Shown piece by piece: positions 1-7,112 of a DNA stretch of 10,762 bases. How positions within the stretch are numbered: position 1 is the stretch's first letter; the number at the start of each line of letters is the position of its first letter. The stretch comes from Physocladia obscura (Eukaryota; Chytridiomycota; Chytridiomycetes; Chytridiales; Chytriomycetaceae), in contig JADGJH010000525.1 of assembly GCA_027596945.1 (NCBI GenBank), positions 6,590-17,351 of the forward strand, written 5' to 3'. Under the pieces are notes generated by a model. That model saw nothing but the letters and a program-made list of their open reading frames with translations. It was not told the origin of the DNA and searched no databases. The translations under genes were made by a program, and so were the position numbers.

Positions 1-43
1 AAAAAAAAAAAACCAAAAAAAAAAATCAAATTTTTTTTGTGAG

Positions 44-1704
44 CTACGCACCAGATGGCGACAAAATATTTTGGTTTTCATGCTGTACAGCTATGGTGTG
101 CTTGGAACTAAATGTCATGGATTTGGTTTCTGTATGATCAAGTCTTATTGCAAATGTATTTTGCGACATACTACCAGCCAAAACAGATTCAACTTGCAGT
201 TCACTTTTTTTTTGAAATGCTATCAAAGCAGTTGGTTTTGCGTTTAAAAAAATGAGAACAGGAAAATCAAAAACAGAAAAGCAGAAGACGGCAAACCTGC
301 TAATGCTTCAACAGAAACAGAAAGACTGTTGAAAACAGGCACAGGGTCTTCAATTTTTTGATTTACAGCTTGACTGACTGTAAGGAGTTCAATAATAATA
401 TATATATATATATATAAAATTAAGTAACATAAAAAAGAGCATCCAAACCAAAAGTATTTTCAGTGAATTTTTTTTTCATATTTTCAGCTGGTAGAGATTC
501 AAGTCTGTGCTTACGTAATTCAGTCAACGCAATAGAACCTGTATTGAAAAAAAAAAAAAAAAAATTGAGAATAGGAAAACCAAATACAAAAATAAATGAT
601 GCCAAACGAAGAAAAAAAATGGAAGTTTCCAAACCAGCATTCTTTTCAGCAGAGATACTTTGCAATTGATCGCCGACGACTAAAAATTCAATACTTTGCT
701 TAGGTGATTCAGTCAATACACTACGCCCTACATTCAAAAAAAAAATTAGATCGGCTCGACAAAATGGAAAACTGATGGTGCACAAACCAGCAAGTGCTTC
801 AATATAATCAGAACCGTTGTTGTAAACAGTCGCAAATTTTTCGTTTTCCCGGCCTGTGGCAAGTTCAACAAATAACGAACAGAAAAAAAAAGAGAAAAAA
901 AAATTAAAGCATGGAGATGCACCTTGAAATTCACAGCTAGTTCCATCTTTTTGGGATATCCCATCATTTCGCACAGTGGGGAGTATTTGAGTCGACGTAA
1001 TGCCACCTGCGTGTTTGCGTTTCGTTTCAAAGCCTTGTTTCAAAACTGCTGTAAACTTGTCTAAACTCTGTTTTGCAGCAGATATAGGTTTCAACTTCGA
1101 TAGGCTAGCAGATGAGTGCGATCGCAAAGGTACTGAGACAGGGTTCAGTTGGGCAATGAAGGAGTTTGGCTGAATATAATAAGAAATCAATGATTTCATA
1201 AAACAAGTGGGCATTGGGGTGTAGAACACGTACTACTTGAACTGTCGATGCACGCGTAACAACCCTAGCTGATGGCACATCGTTTGTTTTGCGTTTTCCA
1301 AACCGTTCTAGAGACCAGTTCTTGGTTATAGAGCGCATAGAAATGCGACTACTCAGTTTCGATTTCCCACTGGCGTTGATTGTATTGGAGCTGGTTGCAG
1401 ATATTACAGAGTCACTTGTGGCTATCAGATCAGCATCGACATTCGAGTTGGCAGATGCATTGGTTGTGCTGATTAAAGAATTCGAAATCGGATTCGATCC
1501 TTTGACGATCGTATCGTTACGCTCAGTGATAACATCCGAGTCGGTCTTACGTTTAAAGTGGGTGGTGTTGCTGCTGTTTTCTGGTTGCTCCGAATTGACA
1601 CCGATTGTTTCGATTTCAATGCTTTGGCTTTTGGGCGACAGATTTGCTCCCAGAGAGTGCTTCGTGCGTTGCGAAAGCAATCCGTTGGCTTCACCTCTGT
1701 CCAT
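44..1704 (-). CDS. Unrecognised seven-exon gene with duplicated mini-exons (hypothetical protein, about 406 aa)
   Basis: I do not recognise the family. Proposed exons on the minus strand: 1704-1237, 1169-923, 853-788, 727-635, 538-449, 377-297 and 219-44 (TAG). The introns (67, 69, 60, 96, 71 and 77 nt) are all GT-AG, and most have long T tracts before the acceptor. Splicing gives 1221 nt without an internal stop. Intron 1 is phase 0 and all five others are phase 1. The ATG at 1704 is the first after an in-frame TAG. Residues 1-238 are Ser/Thr/Asn-rich and probably disordered, with basic patches (FGKRK, FETKRK). Exons 3 to 7 encode short related helical-looking units ending in EALA/ESVLAG. 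Exon 4 resembles exon 5 and exon 3 resembles exon 6. Four of the six donors begin GTTTG. An alternative 45-nt in-frame intron in the last exon (donor near 176) cannot be excluded. The exon structure is likely, the function unknown. Confidence 0.6.
297..853 (-). repeat. Tandemly duplicated exon/intron units
   Basis: Bases 719-686 (exon 4) and 530-497 (exon 5), read on the minus strand, match at 27 of 34 positions. Both start exactly 8 nt after their acceptor. Bases 827-783 (exon 3 end plus donor) and 336-292 (exon 6 end plus donor) match at 34 of 45 positions, including the GTTTG donor. The 3' halves of introns 4 and 6 also share a TTTTCCTRTTCTCA stretch. The duplicated segments therefore carried their introns along. 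Confidence 0.7.
399..416. repeat. (TA)n microsatellite inside intron 5
   Basis: About nine TA units in the proposed intron 5 of the first gene, between donor and acceptor, so length changes would not alter the reading frame. Confidence 0.9.
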
Positions 1705-1754
1705 CAATGTAATTTGTTTTGAGCAGAAAAAAAAAAGGTGTAATAATGGATGGA

Positions 1755-1765
1755 CCTAACCCTAA
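1755..1765 (-). promoter_or_regulatory. Telobox-like promoter element
   Basis: Minus-strand TTAGGGTTAGG, about 50 nt upstream of the ATG at 1704. This is nearly two telomeric repeats. Such words act as telobox/Tbf1-type promoter sites in fungi and plants (family knowledge). Single AACCCTA words also occur at 2105-2111 and 9732-9738. Regulatory use here is inferred from position. Confidence 0.4.
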
Positions 1766-1875
1766 AAAAAAGTTGCATATGCGGTGAATATATTTTTCCA
1801 AAAAAATAATGATGAGGATATCAGTTTAAATTACTGGAGAATTTTTTTTTTTCGTTTTACAATCTGCATATTTTT

Positions 1876-2054
1876 TTATACAGAGCCTAAAAGATGCACA
1901 GAATAACATTTGTTTCTTTCAAACCAGTGCTTTGTGTAATACTCCTTGCCAATATATCCACAACACCGTTTTTGATCCTTTTCAATCGTTTGCTTTTTTA
2001 GCTTGTCCTCTTTTCTCTCCTGTTCGATTTTTTTCTGATCCAATATTTTGTCAC
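1876..2054 (-). CDS. Terminal exon of an unrecognised gene, Lys/Glu-rich
   Basis: Read on the minus strand after an acceptor (TATTTAG, 2061-2055), this gives 58 codons entered in phase 1 and closed by TAA at 1878-1876. The first 30 residues are a charged Lys/Glu/Gln run with heptad-like spacing, likely a coiled coil. A Cys/aromatic tail follows (RCCGYIGKEYY, then KHWFERNKC). Composition this ordered is unlikely in random AT-rich DNA. The upstream exon is not resolved. A candidate lies near 2125-2195 (QCLLTDCKLVRGHEF), but with the obvious sites its phase matches only through a GTTAGT donor and a different acceptor at about 2074. The stop lies about 170 nt before the ATG of the next gene on the same strand. 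Function unknown. Confidence 0.5.
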
Positions 2055-2425
2055 CTAAATAGATAATATATTCCCTATATATATATATATATATATTAAT
2101 ATTTAACCCTAGTCAATCCAACCATTAATGTCCCGCTTTCTAAAAACTCATGTCCCCGAACTAACTTGCAATCTGTCAACAAACACTGCCTGCTATTATA
2201 AATTAAAAAAATGAGAAAAAAAAACAAAAAAAAAACTGCTGGATTAGCAGAAAGTCACTAAGTATGACACAAGAACTTTCAGAGATTTGGAATCTTGGTA
2301 GGAGGAGGTTTTGCCGGGTGCAACCTCAAAAATTTCAGGAATGGAATCGCGAGGCTCTTACAAGAAAAAAATTACTCTAATATATCTCCTTCCAGTTAAC
2401 TCCCTTAGGCGACTGGTTATTGAGT
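2055..2425. other. AT-rich stretch with microsatellite and a possible upstream exon
   Basis: Holds a (TA)n run at 2076-2096, an AACCCTA word at 2105-2111 and A/T homopolymers at 2207-2236. On the minus strand the homopolymers would serve as the pyrimidine tract of an acceptor near 2197. The following open tract (about 2195-2115) may be an exon of the gene ending at 1876. No other gene is seen. Confidence 0.5.
2076..2096. repeat. (TA)n microsatellite
   Basis: About ten uninterrupted TA units just upstream of the minus-strand exon at 2054-1876. Confidence 0.9.
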
Positions 2426-2651
2426 GTCCTAATGCCTCCACGAGAACTAACACGTCCCAACATATAGATAGTCTGGTCAATTTTGCAATACAGGAGGAGA
2501 TACATATCCAGATACTAAAATTGATACTGTCGCGGTATCCATTTATCGTCAAACTAATAAACCACAACTGTTTTTATGAATATTTTTGTTTGTGAGTAGC
2601 CTTGAATTCTTGGTATCACAATTTGCAAATATCAAAAACAGTATATTTATT
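2426..2651 (-). pseudogene. Decayed 3' fragment of a sphingomyelin-synthase-like paralogue
   Basis: Bases 2521-2542 are identical to 2844-2865 inside the intact synthase gene, coding for WIPRQYQ. Read on the minus strand, similarity continues on both sides. Downstream, a GY.SP element and a P.Y.Y.G element match the intact protein's residues 323-338, but with a frame change after the WIPRQYQ block and an in-frame TGA where the intact copy has Ser. Upstream, a CAT...ACAGTTG remnant corresponds to the HYTVD active-site region, followed by a deletion of roughly 30 nt. The copy lies directly downstream of the intact gene in the same orientation, as expected for an old tandem duplication. The left and right limits are approximate. 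An exon of another gene is a less likely explanation. Confidence 0.7.
2646..2651 (-). terminator. Candidate polyadenylation signal for the sphingolipid synthase gene
   Basis: Minus-strand AATAAA about 80 nt after the TGA at 2731-2733. In AT-rich DNA this hexamer is frequent, so only its position supports it. Confidence 0.3.
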
Positions 2652-2730
2652 TAAACACAGTAGAAAACATAACGCTTTCAGGGAAATAGGGGAATAAATC
2701 ATTGTAATGCCCCCCTCACAAAAATTGCAG

Positions 2731-3804
2731 TCAATCAAAATCATTGACTTGAATTGAGATATATTCCACTTTTTCATTCATTGAGTCACCGAAATATCGG
2801 TAGTTTGGCGACCCTAGCGATATTGGAGACATGTACCCAACTGATTGATACTGTCGCGGTATCCATCCGTGTTCAAACACTTCTACAACGAACCATACAA
2901 CTATCAGTGCAACTACTACATCTACTGTGTAATGCTTGTGGGTTGCAAGAATTCCAAAAAGTATGAAAACCTGACAAAGTCCCAAAACAATCCATCGAAC
3001 TACCGATTTAAACAATGAACCCATTGCGTCGTTTCGATCTAATGCTCGGCCAATCAACAGCACTGCAGAAAAAGATAATAACGTGTGTCCACTGAATATC
3101 AAATCGCCACATGATTTTCCGGAAAAGCTCAAATTGGTCAGAACGTCGCGAAGCAGCATGATCGCGTCGGATTCGATTTCTGCAGCAGAACAATGATTCG
3201 CCGGACCAGGCAGAATCGTTACAGTAATTGTAAATATTCTGAAAAAGTAGCTGATTGTCAATACTCGAAGAAAGCTGTTGATCGAACGCGCTTGGTGAAC
3301 GGGAGTTTGGAAACTTGATAGAATTAAGCCCAGAACTGGAATTGCATTGGTCATTAATTCTGATCCTTTTGAAATTGCGGAATCTTCGGACAGATGTGGC
3401 AGGAAATGATGGCTAACATCGAACAAGGGCTTTCCCGGCACGTGCATCCACATGCTAACAACGTTCTTGACAATGATCATTGCAACGGCAACAACAACTA
3501 GCCGCTCAGCGTGGACAAATATCGAGAGAGTGTTCGAGCTTAGTTTGCGGACGAGAGTATGCCGACTGATTGCAGCAGTTACTGCCAGTAATCCTGTTGT
3601 GCCGACACTCCAGGCCGAGTAGTGATTGTCTGAGATCTCCAGGCCCAGGTCAACCAAATAAGTCCATAGAAGAATGTAAATCCCCAGAATTGTTGCTGCC
3701 GCACACATCCATACGCTTGTTGCGAGCCATTTCGGGTGCGCCGATTCGTTGAATAAGGTTACAAACAACGTAGGATTTTGCTTGCTCCGTGTGCTCTCAC
3801 CCAT
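2731..3804 (-). CDS. Sphingomyelin synthase family enzyme (SMS / sphingolipid synthase, PAP2-like), 357 aa
   Basis: Predicted to move a phospho-headgroup from a phospholipid to ceramide, making sphingomyelin, ceramide phosphoethanolamine or inositol phosphorylceramide in the Golgi or plasma membrane. The family signature is clear: RIFTITVTILPGP then H204-C205 (residues 189-205), CGDLIFSGHT (232-241) and HYTVDVVVA (291-299). H240, H291 and D295 match the family's catalytic triad. A PLFD element near 126 resembles the conserved loop before the core. Several hydrophobic segments (about 28-50, 100-117, 180-198, 243-252, 270-288, 293-311) fit a six-helix enzyme. Length fits animal SMS2 and plant/protist homologues. 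The start is the ATG at 3804, since the frame upstream has no ATG before a stop. It is a single exon. The headgroup cannot be told from sequence. The CGDLIFSGHT and KHYTVDVVVA wording is also close to plant and protist inositol-phosphorylceramide synthases. Confidence 0.93.
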   Translation of the reverse strand: MGESTRSKQNPTLFVTLFNESAHPKWLATSVWMCAAATILGIYILLWTYLVDLGLEISDNHYSAWSVGTTGLLAVTAAISRHTLVRKLSSNTLSIFVHAERLVVVAVAMIIVKNVVSMWMHVPGKPLFDVSHHFLPHLSEDSAISKGSELMTNAIPVLGLILSSFQTPVHQARSINSFLRVLTISYFFRIFTITVTILPGPANHCSAAEIESDAIMLLRDVLTNLSFSGKSCGDLIFSGHTLLSFSAVLLIGRALDRNDAMGSLFKSVVRWIVLGLCQVFILFGILATHKHYTVDVVVALIVVWFVVEVFEHGWIPRQYQSVGYMSPISLGSPNYRYFGDSMNEKVEYISIQVNDFD

Positions 3805-4790
3805 GCTTTTCTGCTTTGATTTGAAAATGCTAAGAGTTTTGATCCCAATTTGCCAAGATTTCAATTTGTAATGTTACAAGGAAAAAACGCCAAGAAATTT
3901 TGTTCTCAGTTTGTCAAAATTATTCTTCATAATATAAATAAAAAAAAAAAAAAAAAAGAAATTCCGAAAACAGTATCTTTTAAAATATCGATGAAAATAT
4001 TAAAATCGCTAAAATAATTTTAATTACTAGGTGTTAAGCTATTATTTTGAAAAATTACAGTTCCTTCCGCACTTTAATGTTCATTGCAAAGAGTGAGTTT
4101 AGGTGATTGAGTCAAAAATATTTGTTGATAACGTTCTCATGACGAATCTGGACGTTGCATTGCGAATAAATTTATGGAGTTATTGACGAAATATTGGCTC
4201 TTTTTTTGGAAAATAATCTTGAGAACTTCAAAAAATAAATTGAATAATCAAAATTTCGCGTATTTTATTATTATTTTCTACACCCGTGCTAGTGACATTT
4301 TGAGTTTTTCCAAAATAAAATACTTGCGAAATCCTCATTTTAAAAATCTGAAAATGGACCGTGTCATAATCCTTATTTAAGTTAATTTCATGGGATATTG
4401 TGATGCGAGCCATTGTCAAGATTTTTCTCCTTAAATTCATTCTCAATCTTTTTTCTTTATTGAACACAACATAGGGATTATAAAATAATTTTAACAGACC
4501 GATTGCATGAATTGACGCTAGTAATAAATGTTGTTTTGTTTGACAAAGTCGAATTCTCGTAATAAACTTTGAAGATAAAATATGAATTTTGTTACAAAGG
4601 ATTTTTTGCAGCTATTTAGGTTTTTGCTTTGATTAGACAGATGCAGCAGGTTTCTTACCATCAGAAAAATTATCCGACTACTGTTTCATCAATTTGATGA
4701 CGGACTCTGCTGTTACTGTTGTGCTGTTTCCTATTTGGATTTTTCATTCTTCACCAGGCTATTAGTAAATCTAGGACAAATTTAATGATT
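3805..4790. other. AT-rich intergenic region without a supported gene
   Basis: The stretch holds an 18-nt poly-A run (3940-3957), many short A/T tracts and open frames no longer than about 70-80 codons (for example 4174-4380 plus and 4228-4467 minus) with unremarkable composition. The promoter of the synthase gene should lie at its left edge. I see no RNA gene, no repeat array and no convincing exon. Confidence 0.6.
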
Positions 4791-5312
4791 TCAATCAATT
4801 CTTTTAGATAGCAGCGACAGTTGTTTCTCTTTATTATTCTTGTGCTTTTGCTTTGACAGTTGTTTCAATACTGCAGCGTCGTCATCGCTCCTTTCATTTG
4901 CCACTGTCGTCTTCAGAACTATGGCAGTTTTGTGTTTTTCATGTCTTCCCCATGAGGATTTTTTTGAAAAATATCAAGATTGTGGGCTTTGTACTAAAAA
5001 AGGGCACTGTGCTGATTCACGCACATGTACATGAAGCTTGGGCAATGATGGTTTTGCTTTTCAAGAATGTATCAAGAGAAGACTTGACAGTTCAAGTCAA
5101 TTGCATACAAGTTGATTCTATACAATTCGCAGAACTTTTTGATTTGGGTTGTGGACACCCTTTGTCTATAAAACTAAGGTCCCAAAGTCATCTTCTTCAC
5201 TGTTGAAAAATGTGTCACACAGTTTGGATTCAGATAGATCTTTGATGTGCTTTGAGTATTGTTTCAACAAAAACCTAACAACGCAGTTTTGATTACCAGT
5301 TTTACTTGGACC
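4791..5312 (-). pseudogene. Broken coding relic, possibly a family-B DNA polymerase-like element
   Basis: On the minus strand three frames read like protein in succession. The first is 5312-5166, with GPSKTG near its start and an acidic NSEEDD near its end. The second is 5173-4919, with FCELYRINLYAID and, after a TGA (5074-5072), MYMCVNQH, then a TAG (4996-4994). The third is 4973-4791, Lys-rich and starting beside a run of seven A on that strand. Two frame changes and two internal stops make an intact gene unlikely, unless several introns are hidden. The spacing of the FC..Y.INLYA.D and VNQH words recalls mobile or virus-derived family-B DNA polymerases of fungi and protists. That match is from memory and weak. 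A 402-nt stop-free frame on the plus strand (4808-5206) covers the same DNA and is probably its antisense shadow. Confidence 0.4.
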
Positions 5313-5496
5313 TCAAATATTTTGCAATAAACAAAAAACCAAATAAAATTGTGATTTTTGGCCAAAGGAGAATAAACATACTATACATTTCAAGACGCTG
5401 AAAGCCGCTATAATCTATACTTTCCAAGTCAGATTTGCACTTGGTTGCAAACTCACAGGATTAGTCTAGATCGACCAGTCACACGAAATTGCCTAA

Positions 5497-5913
5497 ATGA
5501 CTTTGATTTTCAGTTTTGAACAGGTTTTTAACCATCCCGTCAACAGAAAACCCCAACGACACTTGGCGTTGGTGACTCCTGTCGTACCAAGGATCGCGAA
5601 GTGCATCACTGGTAACGGATCATCGCCGCTGCCGCCGCCAATAGCGCTGATGGAATTGTTTTGATGGCGCCGCTCTTTTGTTGAAGCGGCCCTTCAAAAA
5701 ACCCTGCCACTCCCAAATGCCGACTGGATTGACCAAGCAAACTCACGCCAGCCTCTTCCGCCCCATCCGCAGTTTCGCGCTTTCTTTTCAGCAGCGTCGG
5801 CACAGTCGGAGCAACGCACTATCCAGATCAACCACAAGCAAACAGAGAATACTGCCGGAAAAAACTGCACGCAAAGACGGCTGAGACGGCAACGGCGTTG
5901 CTCGCTCTTTTGA
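5497..5913 (+). CDS. Possible small Pro/Gln/Arg-rich protein in a GC-rich block (strand uncertain)
   Basis: One plus-strand frame is open from the ATG at 5497 to the TGA at 5911-5913, except for one TGA at 5662-5664. A plausible 75-nt intron (GTAACG donor at 5612, acceptor TTGAAG ending 5686, phase 1 on both sides) would remove that stop, giving about 113 residues. The sequence is Pro/Gln-rich (LQKTLPLPNADWIDQ) and ends in a strongly basic tail (RRLRRQRR). The block is much richer in G+C than its flanks. Competing models exist. A minus-strand two-exon reading runs from ATG 5918-5871 (16 codons), donor GTGCAG, to an exon after the acceptor at about 5819, ending at TGA 5606. A second plus frame starts at ATG 5717 and runs to 5884. 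Only transcripts can decide. No family recognised. Confidence 0.3.
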
Positions 5914-5963
5914 AGCATCTTTGTTTAATGATCGATGTTCTTTCAAATAGGCTTATTCAAGAA

Positions 5964-6437
5964 TTACAATATCTCCATCACAACTTGTCCACACACTTTG
6001 TATTCCTCGATATTTCCTTGGTATTCGACCACCTCAAACCCAAACTTTCCATACCACGCAATAAGGTTGTCTTTTTTTCCATCACATTCAAGTCGAATTC
6101 CTCTTCCAATTTCTTTTCCCATCTTGACCAACTCCTTCACGAGCTCTGATCCAACACCTCTCCTACGTTGACTTTCTTGAACACGTAGATTCGCAAGGTA
6201 CAACATTCCATCATCTGCGTCCTGAGGGAATCGAAGATACGGAGGTGGTCGAAGGCTAATCATCATTTCCCCAATAGGTGATCCTTGTTCATCTTGCCAA
6301 ACGAGTATTTTTGGAGCAATGCTGGAATCGTTGATACGGGCTGTGTACCAATCAAGTGGCATCCTCGGATTCCAAATATCGCCAGATGAGAGTGATTGAA
6401 GGGCTGGAATGTCTTCCACTGATGCAGCTCGGATCAT
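5964..6437 (-). CDS. GNAT-family N-acetyltransferase, 157 aa
   Basis: Predicted acetyl-CoA-dependent N-acetyltransferase of unknown substrate. The GNAT core is visible in order: an N-terminal MIRAASVEDIPAL strand-helix, a central sheet around residues 43-61 and 78-86, the acetyl-CoA pyrophosphate loop QRRRGVGSELV at 90-100 (motif A, Q/R-x-x-G-x-G), and the C-terminal AWYGKFGFEVVEY at 127-139, which is the usual Y-x-K-x-GF motif. Length matches single-domain GNATs of 140-170 residues. It starts at the ATG at 6437, whose product begins exactly like complete family members. There are no introns and no signal peptide, so it is probably cytosolic or nuclear. It is divergently arranged with the PH-domain gene. 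Specific targets such as an aminoglycoside, polyamine or protein N-terminus cannot be inferred. Confidence 0.9.
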   Translation of the reverse strand: MIRAASVEDIPALQSLSSGDIWNPRMPLDWYTARINDSSIAPKILVWQDEQGSPIGEMMISLRPPPYLRFPQDADDGMLYLANLRVQESQRRRGVGSELVKELVKMGKEIGRGIRLECDGKKDNLIAWYGKFGFEVVEYQGNIEEYKVCGQVVMEIL

Positions 6438-7112
6438 GGACGGGGTGGAAAGAATTTCGATGACAAAAAAATTATTTGCAGGTCTCCATCATAATAAACC
6501 CTGACGGAAAATTTGAAAAGAAAATATTTCTCTTGTTTTTTTTTGATTTTATTTTTAATGCGAAATAAACTCAAAAAAAAAAAATTACTAGCAAGGGCGT
6601 TTTCTAATGGTGATGCATACTACCATCAAAAGAAATCAACTTAAAAAAAAAAAATTTACAAATATACCACACATTAAACCAGCATAGCAGACAGGCAAAT
6701 AGATATCTTTTCAAATATTATGTCTAGTATTTATTACCAGCCCTACCGGTATTAATTTTGCCACAAGTACAACTCAACTTCAATTTCATTTTTTTGAATT
6801 ATTGAAGACTTTTTGATAACAACGCAACAAAAAATAACAAAAAAAAAAAAAAAGAAGTCAAATGTTACTTTTGCTTTATTGGTACCCTCTAAATTTTTTT
6901 GTTTGATGTCACTTGTTTTTCAGAGTTCGATTCCGATTCGCTGGCTTCAAAGGTGCCATAATGAAAAGTTGACCAGTCATTTTTTGGGTTCTATGAAATG
7001 AAGGAGTTCGGATGATATTCAAATAAAGAAGTGTTTTTCAGCTTGAAATCATTAAAAAAACAGCGAAGGAAATCAAACCCTGAAAGTTTGACATACGGTT
7101 TGAGAGGAGAGC
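6438..7112. other. Divergent intergenic/promoter region
   Basis: The region lies between the start of the minus-strand acetyltransferase and the plus-strand PH-domain gene, so it should hold both promoters. It contains poly-A/T tracts (6540-6590, 6643-6654, 6840-6853). Well-formed acceptor-like TTTTTCAG words end at 6923 and 7040, one with a matching GTACCC donor at 6882. These could mark 5'-UTR introns of the plus-strand gene, but joining 6881 to 6924 gives no extended coding frame. No gene is called. Confidence 0.5.

Noticed and set aside
463..669. Plus-strand open frame of 68 codons
   Set aside because: It is the reverse complement of exons 4-5 and their poly-T intron tract; its Lys/Phe runs come from homopolymers.
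1289..1759. Plus-strand open frame of 156 codons
   Set aside because: Antisense of the Ser/Thr-rich first exon of the minus-strand gene, whose codons leave few antisense stops; no ATG at its apparent start region is favoured.
2311..2595. Plus-strand open frame of 94 codons
   Set aside because: It starts at a TTG and overlaps the synthase pseudogene on the opposite strand; no family resemblance.
4099..4115. 17-nt near match (16 of 17) to exon 4 of the first gene (700-716)
   Set aside because: A single short match of this length is within what chance allows in a window of this size, and similarity does not extend.
4808..5206. 402-nt stop-free plus-strand frame with a possible upstream intron (4765-4807)
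   Set aside because: Its composition looks like antisense, and the minus-strand frames read more like protein. Kept only as an alternative to the relic call.
5385..5517. Plus-strand protein-like tract ending near 5517
   Set aside because: About 45 codons without ATG or clear splice sites; not enough to call an exon.
5549..5568. CCAACG/CGTTGG inverted repeat
   Set aside because: Six-base arms with an 8-nt loop are common by chance and no function fits.
6921..6945. GTTCGATTCC resembling a tRNA T-arm
   Set aside because: No D-arm or A-box lies at the expected distance upstream, and no acceptor stem pairs.
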